Source: Pisaster brevispinus
Taxonomy: Eukaryota; Echinodermata; Asteroidea; Forcipulatida; Asteriidae
Direction: 5' to 3'
NCBI GenBank assembly: GCA_023634235.1
Contig: JAMKCF010000013.1
Location: forward strand, 4,165,327 to 4,229,326
Length of the DNA stretch: 64,000 bases
Made by a program: the position numbers and the translations under genes
Notes under the pieces: generated by a model
Told to the model about the DNA's origin: nothing
What the model saw: the letters and a program-made list of their open reading frames with translations, nothing else
The model's database searches: none
Shown here: in pieces, positions 23,588-33,790 of the stretch
Layout: the number at the start of each line of letters is the position of its first letter
How positions within the stretch are numbered: the first letter of the stretch is position 1

Positions 23588-23955
23588 GTGTCGTGGCCGA
23601 GCGGATAAGAGCATCAGACTCAAGTTCTGGTGGTTAAGTCATCATCGGGATGTGGGTTCGAATCCCGGTCGTGACACTTGTGTCCTTGAGCAAGACACTT
23701 AACCATAATTGCTTCTCTCCACCCAGGGGTAAAATTGGTACCTGTGAGGGCAGAGATGGTTTTTGTGAATGATTAGCTTGGAGCGCGGTAAACTCGCATC
23801 ACCCGGCTTCATACTCCACAGGGAGCTGAGATGGTTTAAGGAATGAAATAAATGGCCCAGTGACCAGGGGCAATAATGTCAGAAGCGCCTTGATACGGCA
23901 TTCGGGCTGTGATAAAGCGCTATATTATAAGAATCGATTATTATTATTATTATAA
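23588..23955 (+). mobile_element. tRNA-Leu-headed SINE, family F, best-preserved copy
   Basis: 23588-23677 (90 nt) folds like a leucine tRNA. Acceptor strands are GTGTCGT and GTGACAC, the A-box region is TGGCCGAGCGGATAAGAGC, the anticodon stem-loop CAGACTCAAGTTCTG carries CAA, and B box GGGTTCGAATCCC. A body follows (CTTGTGTCCTTGAGCAAGAC, TCCACCCAGGGG, CCACAGGGAGCTGAGATGG, GCGCCTTGATACGGCATTCG), then a 3' tail of ATT repeats near 23938. The attached body and tail mark it as a SINE rather than a free tRNA gene, although the head could still be transcribed by RNA polymerase III. Confidence 0.85.
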
Positions 23956-24812
23956 AATACTTTAAATGTTGAGAGCGCTACAACCTTTTGGTATCTTCAG
24001 TGGTTTGAATAGTAAAGGGTTTCCCACTCATTTTCGGCAACAACAAAAAGGAAAAAGGGAAAAAGCTGCCTGTTTCCATCCAATTGTGAAACCCATGCTT
24101 TAAGGTTTTGAAATCGTCCCCGGATGTGCAATGATTTGCGTCATTGTGACGGTGAGGTCGTCTCAAAATGCGTTTATCGTAAAGAGCAGACGACAAAACA
24201 TTGACCAACATGGAATAATCATCATGTGGGTTCTTCAAAGTCCGAAATTTGAAAAAGGTGCGTTGGTCCCAAACTGTCAGCGTGGCACACGTCACAGACT
24301 GTCGTTGCGCAAACAGTCGCGTGGTGAGTGGAACGCACCCAATGTTTAAGTCAGATTAGTACAATTTTTCATTTACTTTGTCGCTGTTTTTGCCCATTTT
24401 TTTTTAAAAGTTGGCTACGCTTCGTTCCACTAGACCATTATTTGTGCCGATTTTAGCAAACGTTGATTTAACTTGCAAATGCCGTTTGTAGCTAACCCAA
24501 CGCAACGCGTTCCGGTTTGAAAACGTAAGAAGTTACGGCAAATGCCTTACACTGTTCGGAAACCCATCATAATACGTAGGTCTACACCGTCAACTGGTAT
24601 CCTGCTTCTTCCTATAGGGAAACTAGTTAAAGTAGTTGTACAATATCCAGACATTTCCTAATCTTTGGATTATATCTTGATTTTTATTTCACAGCTGTCA
24701 AAAATGTCATAAATTATTTGTTTCTTAAAGTATTTTGAAATTGATTGGTCATGAAAGCACGTACAATCAAACTGGACTGTTGGACGTAGGCCTATAACAT
24801 TTACTCAAACCA
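23956..24812. other. Intergenic, no gene seen
   Basis: Mixed sequence with short uninformative open frames. No splice-bounded exon or repeat family recognised. Confidence 0.45.
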
Positions 24813-25012
24813 GGGCCCAAGTTCATAGAGCTGTAAGCAGAAAATGTTGCTTAACATTTGTTTGCTAAGCAGAAATGAGCAGAAAGCCAGTCACACGTTG
24901 TACATGTGACATGCTATACTTTGGCTGTTAACCTTGTTCTGGTAAGCATAATGTTGTTGTGCTTGGCTACTCTTTGCGTTTAGGGCCTACGCAGCTCTAT
25001 GAAATTGGACCC
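24813..25012. mobile_element. Family B fold-back MITE
   Basis: GGGCCCAAGTTCATAGAGCT at the left and GCAGCTCTATGAAATTGGAC at the right enclose TGCTTAACATTTG, TTTGCTAAGCAGAAATGAGC and TTGGCTGTTAACCTTGTTCT. Orientation is opposite to the 8876 copy. Confidence 0.8.
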
Positions 25013-26157
25013 AGACATTTCAGTAGAATGTTGAATACTTTTACAAACACAAATCATTCCAACTGAACATGGCTTGGTTCTCCGTGGTTACATTAATAAA
25101 AGAAATCATGACCCATAAACATCAAAGCTCTATAAATAGACATGTTATGACGACGTCATTATACAATCTCATTATTTACAATTCAAGCAAACATTCAATA
25201 TCCTCAATGCAAATAAAATAATGCACCGCGTGTGAGACCATCAGAGGCAGTTCGAGTTGCCTCCGGATAAATTGACATAACGAGGAAAAAACAGTCACAC
25301 AGATTATCTATTTTAAGGCGCCATAAAACGACTTTTTGTGTACACATTTGCAACTGCAGATGCCCATACTTCTGGACACTCGGTACAAAGTTGACTTGTG
25401 GAAAGAAGTCAAACGTTTTAATTCACAAACTGCTCTTGCAATGATATTACCATGAATGTGCATATTATTGTCATCATATAAAATTGAGTTACTTTCTCAT
25501 TTCGCAGTGAAACCCCCCCCCCCCCAAAAAAAAGAAGGTTTGCAGTAGCAAACAACTATGCAAAAGGAAGTCAATACAAAAGGACAGGTGTTTTTTTCAT
25601 ATTAAAAGGTAAAAAATCTGTAGCAATGACCCTTTCGGGAGAATGAGATTTGATGAGGGCAGGGGGTCCAGAGCAAAATCGTCGTTAAAACAAACAATTT
25701 GTAATTCATAGAGAAGACTTTCACGACAGTTATTAAATCATCATACAGTTCGAGGGCGTCCTGTCTTTATAACGTATTTACAGTTTGAGTTAAGACCTAT
25801 TGCACTTTATAAAACTTATATATACTATCCATAAATTCATAAAGCCTACTTATAAAAAACTGTCCAAAGCAAACCACTGCAAACTCAAATAAATAATATT
25901 AAGTAGATGAAGAGAAGACGCCGATCAAACAAATTTGCCTGGGTTTTACATATTACACTGCACAGTTTCACTCGTTTAGCTTCTTTTAGTTTTTTAGTTC
26001 TTCAGCTTTGTATGCATTTTTTCGATCGAGGTATTTACCAGTTTTACCAGAAAGATGTTTAAACCACAGATAGCTTGAAACTTTGCAAGGTGCGCGGAGG
26101 AACAGTACTAGAGGTTTGCACTAGCACTAAGCAACCAAAAATGTATTTTCAGCTGTG
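25013..26157. other. Intergenic, AT-rich, homopolymer tract at 25513-25533
   Basis: Contains a C12-13/A8 run near 25513-25533. No gene recognised. Confidence 0.5.
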
Positions 26158-26336
26158 CGCTCTAAAAATTCCCGGGTTGTGTCGACATGACCTCTAGAAA
26201 TTGGTCAAACTGACACAGAATCTGGGTCAAAATCCCAATTTTGATAACCAGTTTCTGGGTCAACGCGACCCAGAAAAAGATCAGGCCCACGAAATTCGGG
26301 TCAATTTTGACCCTGGAGTTTTTAGGGTGTAGGTTG
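26158..26336. mobile_element. GGGTCA-rich fold-back element, family E, copy 1
   Basis: Ends CTCTAAAAATTCCCGGGTT and TTTGACCCTGGAGTTTTTAG are inverted. The interior repeats GGGTCA or TGACCC several times, including GGGTCAACGCGACCC and GGGTCAATTTTGACCC. A second, larger copy is at 30786-31062. Confidence 0.65.
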
Positions 26337-27617
26337 TGAAAAAGAGGCAACTCGATGTCAGTTTTGGACACAATTTTTTTTTTTCACAGAGCTTTTGGAG
26401 AATAAATACCTGGACTACAAAACTTATCTGTGGAGTTAAGGAAGAACAAGGTTTTTCGGTAAAGTAAAAATTAAATTAAATACACACCCTCTGTTGCCTT
26501 GCAAACTTTTACCATGGCCCAATTTTATGGCTTAGCTTATCCTGCAAAAGTTTGTACTTTTTAAACGGTGACCATTCTCAAGGTACAGAGCTAGCGTGTG
26601 TAAGCCAATACAGTAGTAGGTTTGTATTGTGGAAAGCATGTACAGTAGTGTAGTTATGAAACTTGCACCAATATATGTGTTATCTGCGATGGCCAACAGC
26701 CAAATATCATTCACATTAGACTTATTGTATGCCAAACTCTACGCTTGTACCATCAAAGGCACACTTCACCCAAATAGATCTCCTATCTACTCCACTAGTA
26801 CAGGGTTGTATCAAACCCATCCCACACCGCCTGGAAACCACGGTGGCAATCGTTGCTGTACTTCTTATCAATTTAACCTCAACATCAGTGATAACATTGA
26901 TGTTGAGATTGTTGTACAGTGAATATGCCCGTGTAACCAACTCATCCCTTTTATCTGGCTGGACGCTTAAGACCAATGCAGGCTTATCATGAATGACTAC
27001 ATAGAGGACTTGACTGGGGATTTACCCCCTGATGAAATACTATTATGCTCAATCAATTTGACATAAAAGTGAGGTCTATCCACGGAAGCTAACCGTTGTA
27101 GCCCGTGGCCATTATTCATTTTAGTGTTTATGTAAGACTACTGCACCACACACACACACGCAAAAACACCAAACTAGTAAATTTATGTTTCAGTTTGTTT
27201 GATGGCGGCAATGTTCATATCGTGCTTTAGAGCATGACCCGGACAAAGGTGCAATTCAATTATGATGCTAATCTTATACGGAGATCCAAGCCACCAGGCT
27301 AAGTGGGATAATCCCGCCGTCATTATTGTAAATTTTCCCCGGTGGCTCATTGAAAACATTCTGATGGTTTTAATGCGGAGTGCCGGGCTTCTGCTTGGTA
27401 TTTTGACGCTTTGTTGAAACATAAACATACAGTTTTTGAGAGTCATAATGTAAACTGATTTTAACCAATAATGAATAATAACTGTTTGCTGTTGTTAATA
27501 GTTGAAGTCGCCACTAAAGTGATGCAGTGCTGAGGCAAAAAACAAAACAAAACCATCATATTATAGTGATTTTCACCCATTTGTAGGAAACCGTTTTTAT
27601 GGATACTTTTTTTAAAA
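26337..27617. other. Intergenic region downstream of the ankyrin gene
   Basis: Holds scattered short frames and a (CA)n run near 27145-27160. No clear polyadenylation signal for the minus-strand gene was identified. An AATAAA hexamer only occurs inside its last codons. Confidence 0.4.
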
Positions 27618-29288
27618 TCATTTATTCCCGTCTGGAATTGCATTCCCAGCGATACTACTCGAAAGCGAAGCTGTTCTTGTTCTTGGCGTATTCTGGGTGC
27701 CGATGGATGATGAAGCCGCTTTATCGATACCGTTATTACCCGATCGAAATTCGGTATCGTCATCCACGGAGCCTTTCCCAAATGTCGATAAGGAGGAACT
27801 GAACGCATTTGACTTTCTCCTTCGGAACGCGTTCATGACCATCTTGGCAGCTGCATTGGAATCGACTGACGAGGTATTCGATTCCAGGTCTCGCTTTCCT
27901 TTCAACCCACCACCGACGACAGCACTTGTCCTACGCGAGGAAACGGAGGCAGTGTCGATACTGTTCACACTCGGTAGTCGTTTCAAGGGTTGTCCGGTAT
28001 CGAAAAACGACTGCCTGCGGCTGAGTCTGCCGGGTGGTGCCTTCCGGTCCTCTTCAATGGCGATAGAGGGATTCACTGAAAACTGACTCTGTACTCTGAA
28101 ATTATTGGAGCAGACAGGGTTCACTTTGGCCTTTTTTCGGAATGACTCCGTCACTTGATGCTCATAGCGCTTGAATATCTGTCTGAATTCTCCTTGCCAA
28201 GCTGCGCGATCAGACTGGCAGCTCGAGGAACCACGGGATTCTACTGGCCGGAGGTTCTGAGTCATTCTCCATTGACCGTACGCATTGTGTGTCCTCTCGG
28301 CATCTGTGGTCAGGCTAGGGTTGGAAAACGGCACCGGCGAGGGGTAAAATTTGGCGGTGATGAGCTCCTTACTCATGTTACTCTCATCTGTCCACGTCCG
28401 GGTTAGTCCCACTACTTTAGCCGAGTTGATGTTAGGCAGTGCCGACATGGTCTTTGCACGAGTCAGCCTCCTGAGTCCCACGCAACGGGCACGCTGTGGG
28501 GTAGAACCTCCGTCTGTGCTCGCTGCCGACGAGGAGTCACCTCCATCACTCAGACCCTGGCTGCTGTCATCGGGGACCCCTGAAAGACTGACGGCTCTCC
28601 GTAGTTTCCCGGGAGCTGAGGCACTCTGCTTCTTCTTCGCTGCTAGCCAGGGTTTATCGTAAGATCGATTCCTGGTTCGATCAGCCGCCTCCACTTGTCT
28701 CTCGTGTTCCTGCTCCCAGTCCATTGCATTCCAGTGCCTAACGCTGTCCCGGTGCTCTTCGTTTGCGCCGTTCTCAACTAGTATCCTCGCCACCGTCTTG
28801 TGCCCCAGCCGACAAGCTTCAAGAAGTGGCGTCATTCCACACTTATTTCCCCTGTCGAGCTTCTCGCCGAAGTGTTTAAATTTCTTCACCAGTTCGGTTA
28901 CAATGTCTGCGTTGCCACTCGATGCGGCGTAAAACAGTGCCGTGTTCCCGAAGCGGTCCCGGTGATTCAAGTCAAAGTCTACGGCTCTGAGGAAGACCTC
29001 GACCAGCTCCAGCCGGCGGTAGATGCAGGCATATATCAGGGCATTGCGTCCCTGTTTGTCCGGGAGACCCACCAGGGCTCCCATCTCCAGCAGCATCCGA
29101 GCTATACCAACACCCCACGGTGCTTGTTCGAGTAACGCACACAGGATAAGGGGCGTACGGTGGTTCCCATCTCCGCTGTTCACGTCGTCTCCAGCAGACA
29201 CGAGTTGCCGGGCATCGTGGAACTGTCCTCGGCGAATTGCGACGTGCAGCTCCGGTAGACCCTTCCACATGTTTGATGCCATTTTCAC
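27618..29288 (-). CDS. Intronless ankyrin-repeat protein, ANKRD63/ANKRD34-like (556 aa)
   Basis: One uninterrupted reading frame with ankyrin repeats in residues about 9-180. Diagnostic repeat motifs are RTPLILCALL (44-53), DKQGRNALIYAC (77-88), DRFGNTALFYAASSG (111-125) and NKCGMTPLLEACRLGH (148-163). The second repeat has an extended loop, and FKHFGEKLDRGNKCGMT resembles ANKRD63 as I recall it. Vertebrate ANKRD63 and ANKRD34 genes also have single-exon coding regions, which agrees. Residues 200-556 are low-complexity, Ser/Arg-rich and presumably disordered, with RRAVS (230), RRLTRAKTMSALPNI (273), RRQS (424), RRTS (452), RRRKS (489) and RTRTAS (536), all fitting basophilic kinase sites. The start is the first Met of MKMASNM; the inner Met two codons on is equally possible. 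Exact family assignment is by memory and not certain; function is probably a protein-binding scaffold. Confidence 0.85.
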   Translation of the reverse strand: MKMASNMWKGLPELHVAIRRGQFHDARQLVSAGDDVNSGDGNHRTPLILCALLEQAPWGVGIARMLLEMGALVGLPDKQGRNALIYACIYRRLELVEVFLRAVDFDLNHRDRFGNTALFYAASSGNADIVTELVKKFKHFGEKLDRGNKCGMTPLLEACRLGHKTVARILVENGANEEHRDSVRHWNAMDWEQEHERQVEAADRTRNRSYDKPWLAAKKKQSASAPGKLRRAVSLSGVPDDSSQGLSDGGDSSSAASTDGGSTPQRARCVGLRRLTRAKTMSALPNINSAKVVGLTRTWTDESNMSKELITAKFYPSPVPFSNPSLTTDAERTHNAYGQWRMTQNLRPVESRGSSSCQSDRAAWQGEFRQIFKRYEHQVTESFRKKAKVNPVCSNNFRVQSQFSVNPSIAIEEDRKAPPGRLSRRQSFFDTGQPLKRLPSVNSIDTASVSSRRTSAVVGGGLKGKRDLESNTSSVDSNAAAKMVMNAFRRRKSNAFSSSLSTFGKGSVDDDTEFRSGNNGIDKAASSSIGTQNTPRTRTASLSSSIAGNAIPDGNK

Positions 29289-30184
29289 ACAATGTCCTCA
29301 CACAATGTGTTTAGAATCTTTTGTCATTGGCAGTCCGTCATCAATAGCACATGCTCGTGTGGTTTTAGCCTTTCCACAAAAATCCACAAGATTTTCTAAT
29401 TTTAAACCACACCTAAAGAAGTCACAGAACTACATATTATCTGATAAATAAAACCCAATTCATCTTTTCGTCACTCTCATTTTTAATGTACCCATACAGT
29501 AAATGAAATGACAGTGCTGCTTTCCGTGCACTCATCTTTACACTGAACTGATTTCACCAAGTGACAGAGCGCTATGACTACCCAAATATACACACCAAGG
29601 TTTTGACAGTACCAAGGGGTGCTACGCATTAACTTAATCTGGCATTGTGTCGTCAGTAGTTTCCACAAATGGCTCAGGTGACAAAGCCACTCAGGTAGTA
29701 AACACACAAACGTGTAACTGAAGACCGGTCTTTTCACCCTTTTTTTCTATTAATGAAAAAAGAAGAAGAAAAAAAAACCCTCAGAAAGTGAGGCTTGTGC
29801 TTTTGAAGAATTAGGCGAGCATGAGTAGATAATCTTTCAGAGTGAGGGATTTGTAGCAAAAAAGAGATGGGTTTATGTTTCCTTTCGTGCAAAGCCAAAA
29901 CAACTTTCCACTACTACACTCGGGCTAATATTACCGAATACACTATAAAGAATAACGGTTTATTCGAGAAAACGAAGCCGAAGGTTTAATGAAAAAAATC
30001 AGTTATGCGTGTCAGAATTGACTTTGGTGTCGATCCTCACATTATACTTTTGTTTTTGACTTTGAATTTCAAAAACAGAAAGAGTAATTACAGGTATAAG
30101 CTAGTGGGTTTTGTGTCTGAAACCTGGGTAGTTGGAAAGGCAGACAGAAACAGAATTAATTCTTTTGAGATTTAGTTCTGGTTC
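29289..30184. other. Presumed promoter side of the ankyrin gene; no clear element
   Basis: Upstream (right) of the minus-strand start. A small minus frame at 29737-29483 has no recognisable domain. No TATA box or initiator can be assigned with confidence. Confidence 0.35.
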
Positions 30185-30468
30185 ATGGAGTGGACAAGAA
30201 AAAGATTCTCAGAAAATTGGTTGAATGACACAACGGCTATGTGCCAAATGATTAACACAACCAAACTGCAGTATTTTGGCCATGTCTGAAGAAGAGAAGG
30301 AGATTTTTGGGGAAGATTAATGTCAAAGGAAATGTAGAAGGAAGCCAATCACATGTCATGGCAGACAGAAACTCCGCTGGACCGATGGAATAAAGGAGCT
30401 GACAGGCATGCCTCTGACCTTAGCCTTATTGGTCAGCTTTGGACAGGCAGAAGTGGAACTCCATCATT
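30185..30468 (+). pseudogene. Degenerate non-LTR retrotransposon reverse transcriptase C-terminal fragment
   Basis: The first frame reads MEWTRKRFSENW ... KLQYFGHV, then a stop, then RREGDFWGRLMSKEM and another stop. After a frame shift the sequence reads RQKLRWTDGIKELTGMPLT (30360-30420). The order 'K-L-x-Y-F-G-H-V ... R-W-T-D-x-I-K-E-x-T-G' is typical of the C-terminal region of LINE-type endonuclease/reverse transcriptases common in invertebrate genomes. Two stops and at least one frameshift show it is dead. No catalytic reverse transcriptase core or endonuclease domain is present nearby. Confidence 0.7.
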
Positions 30469-30590
30469 GAAGGGCGGGGGTCACAATGAGCCAATCATGA
30501 CCCTCTGGACTACTACGAGACTAATCATTTTTTGTCCACAGCCTCAATTGGCAGGAATTCATTTCAGTGCAATAAGTATACACTCACAGT

Positions 30591-30777
30591 GCCCAATTTC
30601 ATAGAGCTGCTTAAGCACACAAATTTGCTAAGCACATTAAAATGTTGCTTATACCAGAATAAGGTTACCAGCCAAACTACCATGTCACATGTACAATTTG
30701 TGACTGGTATCCTGCTCATTTCTGCTTAGCAGGAAATTGTTAAGCATTATTTTCTGCTTAAGCACCTCATTGGGCCC
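30591..30777. mobile_element. Family B fold-back MITE
   Basis: GCCCAATTTCATAGAGCTGC at the left, CTTAAGCACCTCATTGGGCC at the right. The interior GGTTACCAGCCAAACTAC and TGTGACTGGTATCCTGCTCA nearly match the copy at 8876 in the same orientation. Confidence 0.85.
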
Positions 30778-30785
30778 AGATCAGA

Positions 30786-31062
30786 ATTTAACCCGGATTC
30801 AGGGTTCCTGGGGGCCTGACCAATTCTAGGGTCAGGCTAACCGGAAACTGGTCATCAAAAATGGAATTTTGACTGGGATTATGCGTCAGTCTGATCCATA
30901 TCTGGGTCTTTGACACAGATCCCGGGTCATACTGACCCAAACATGGTCCAATCCCACTGTTGTGGACCCGGACCAGATGGGTAAATTCTGACCTGGAAAG
31001 GGTCAGGTCCCACGGGACACGCATCCGGGTCAATTCTGACGTGGGAGTCTTTAGAGCAAACC
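30786..31062. mobile_element. GGGTCA-rich element, family E, copy 2
   Basis: Many GGGTCA/TGACCC and close variants, e.g. TCTAGGGTCAGGC, CCCGGGTCATACTGACCC and CATCCGGGTCAATTCTGACG. The right end GGGAGTCTTTAGAGC resembles the termini of the 26158 copy. It lies immediately beside the family B copy at 30591. Confidence 0.6.
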
Positions 31063-31150
31063 ATCCATCAATCGTATGTAAAGCCCATTGTGTTGCATAA
31101 ACTATTGAGCTCTCACTTTGTGCAATGATGTACTTTAAATGGCAAGAAGT

Positions 31151-31247
31151 AGGATCGTGTTGGATCGTGTAGGATCAGTAGGATCGTGTAGGATCAGTTG
31201 GATCGTGTAGGATCAGTAGGATCGTGTAGGATCAGTTGGATCGTGTA
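31151..31247 (+). repeat. 20-bp tandem repeat (AGGATCGTGT / AGGATCAGT)
   Basis: Alternating GGATCGTGTA and GGATCAGT(A/T) blocks with a period near 20 bp, about five copies. No coding or structural role visible. Confidence 0.85.
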
Positions 31248-32420
31248 AAAGTGAGCGACCGATGAGTATTTTCAATACGTGCCTGTTTTGAAACTGCGAC
31301 GTTCAAAGTATAAAGCAGCGGTGATTTGCTGGGTCTTCAAAAAATCTATCATCGAGTTTTAAAGTATCAGACGGAAATGTTTCGGGGGGGGGGGGGGTAC
31401 TGGGGTTACCTTCATAGTCAGTGAGATTTCAGGTTGAATGGTATACTTTTTCGATAATTACCAATCTAGCATTGTCTTTAAATACTATAGGTTTTTCTAT
31501 GTGATTTTTCCGCAAATAAGCGGTCAGTTTATAATGCATCCCGTTTTATGTCTCGCGTGAAATTGAAAGCTCTTCAAACATCCATTCAATTCGCATTAAT
31601 GAGAATAATGACGACAATTACTGAGAAGATGAGTTTTGAGTGACGATTTGAAAGTTGACATGAATTCGAGTTGGCGCAAGTGCCGAGGAAGATTGTTCCA
31701 GAGTTCAGGTGCAGCACGAGATATTTTGTAGTATCACTTATATCACATAAATTTTACATTACTGTTCGGTTATTATTTTAATTTTAATTGGAGCGTTGAC
31801 CCGTAGTTAATCTGGGTGTGCCCCCCATTGGTCCCCCTCCTGCCTGTTTGCCATTCATTAGTCCCCAGCAGCCAGCCCATGTCATCAGCCTCTTGATAAA
31901 CAAACCAAGCCCAACGGACTGTGTCCAACATCAATACTTGCAGAGACAACTCAAACATGAAGGGATTAAAAAAACTGATATCGATTTCAGAGACAGACCA
32001 AACATTACCGTGGAAATCACCGCGGGATACTGCTAAGTACTTCCCCCTTGCTTTAATTGGTCCGAGATGACAAGGAAGTAGTGTTTAATTACTCGGATGT
32101 TCAGATTTTGGCTGGATAGGAAATACTCATAATATTGATTACATAACTCAATTAAATTAAATAAATTAAATACAGATATTTATTTATTTTGCCTTTTACA
32201 TTATGTATCACTATTTGATTTTGATAGGGCCTATATGGTCTTTTTTGGCACTAAGCGGTAAATTTAAACGTCGTGCAAGTTCTATTTTCGCACTTGATGT
32301 GTATAAGCAATGTTCTTAGCGTCATGCGATTAAAAAAAGATAACCGTTCAATTTAATATGCCACTCGAACAGCATTCAGTGGAAGGGTTATAAAAGGGAC
32401 ATTGAGACAGAAAAATTTAC
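31248..32420. other. Intergenic, no gene seen; poly-G tract at 31384-31397
   Basis: A homopolymer G run is followed by AT-rich sequence. Short frames only. Confidence 0.45.
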
Positions 32421-32596
32421 GGATATAATTTTAAGTTATGACCTATATCTCATTATTATGACTTAGAACAAGTCATAACTATGACTTATATATCTCATAA
32501 ATATGACTTAATTGACACAAGTCACAACTATGACTTGCTGAATCATATTTATGTAATATAATTCATAATTATGACTTAGGCTAATTCATAATATGA
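32421..32596. repeat. AT-rich degenerate repeat of TATGACTT / AAGTCATA
   Basis: TATGACTTA, AAGTCATAACTATGACTT, ATAAATATGACTTA, AAGTCACAACTATGACTTG and TAATTATGACTTAG recur about every 30-45 bp in both orientations, producing several short inverted repeats. Irregular in period. Confidence 0.55.
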
Positions 32597-33454
32597 GATT
32601 TAAATCGCAGTAGCTTTTCGCAGAAATCTCAAGTTGTGCCTACTGTGTGCTAAAATTAAAGTCATTACTAGATTTCGCACTGCCAAAAAAGAACGGCTGA
32701 TAACTTGAACTGAATATAATGCAACAGTTAATTTGCATGCCTCAAAGTGAATGGATGGCAAGTTATAAGTTAAATTGAACAGAATGAAAATTCGCATGTG
32801 CCAAAATAAAATCGAATGACGTTTTTAACTGAAGAGGCAAAGCCACTTGATACGAATGCACGAAAGTAAAATTGACCGCTCATTTGCCGAAATGACGGGG
32901 GAAGCCTACAATTGTTATTAATGCTTACGGGTTCAAACCATGATTTAGACTCCCTTGTGGTAACTGGTCGTACCAACATCCGACAAGCCCCGAGGTGTAA
33001 GATTCGATAACTTAGTAGCCAATGACAGAAATAAAGTCATAATACGACATGACGTATGTTGTACACGTGTCCCAGTATGTTGCTTCATTTTGAAGTTGTA
33101 GGCCTATTGGCTCTAAACATCTCAAGTAAGATCGAATGACGACTGATTTCCCAGTTAAATTGAAGTTTAACTTTAATTCAACTAGTCATTGCTATTCAAC
33201 AATAGGGATTTAATTTTTATTAACAATGTGTTTCCCTCCCGAAAGTCCGGCAAAAGGAGTAGGGAGCCTATACTTTTACAAATATGCACTGAGGTGTGCC
33301 CATGCGGGGCTCGGTTACCAAGAGGGCGTTTCAGGCTTGACGACCAGCACCGGTGGTTAGTGCAATCTCAAGCAAGTCCAAAGTGCTATGTACGGAGCTC
33401 TGGAGGTGCCATCCAACCTGAGAATACTGGATGATGCAGGATGCAGGATGATGC
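32597..33454. other. Intergenic, no gene seen
   Basis: No splice-supported exon or repeat family recognised. Confidence 0.4.
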
Positions 33455-33790
33455 GTCATAAACGTAAGATGACGACATACTGAGATGATTTATCTCAGTA
33501 GTATGACAAAATCCTGAAAGAAGGATACGGTCTACGCCAAATAGTTTATCTTGGGTTTCCGTCAGAATGTGATCTCCGTAGATGAAACATCTCAGTAAGT
33601 CGACAGCGTACGTTCAGGATGTCGACAACCTGAGATTATTTATCTTGGGATGTCGACATCTTGCTTTCATGATGTCAACATCCTTAGATAAAATATATCG
33701 GGAAGACGACATCTTACTTCAAGAGTGTCGTCATCCCGAGATAAATCATCTCAAGATGTCATCACCTTACGTTTCTGATGTCATCATCCA
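33455..33790. repeat. Quasi-periodic palindromic element (GATGTCGACATC / GAGATAAATCATCTC)
   Basis: Successive segments of roughly 50-60 bp each pair a GACGACATC-like word with a palindromic GAGAT...ATCTC word. Examples are AAGATGACGACATACTGAG, TGAGATGATTTATCTCAG, GGGATGTCGACATCTTGC, CGGGAAGACGACATCTTAC and CCGAGATAAATCATCTCAAG. The two ends (ACGTAAGATGACGACAT and ATGTCATCACCTTACGT) are inverted, so the whole is also a fold-back. A related element is split by a MITE at 12205-12660. Confidence 0.65.

Noticed and set aside
23588..23677. Free-standing tRNA-Leu gene
   Set aside because: It is followed by the conserved SINE body and an ATT tail, as in other copies, so it is called a SINE head.
28972..29451. 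Frames of 103-142 codons antisense or offset to the ankyrin gene
   Set aside because: Shadows of the real minus-strand coding region in other frames.
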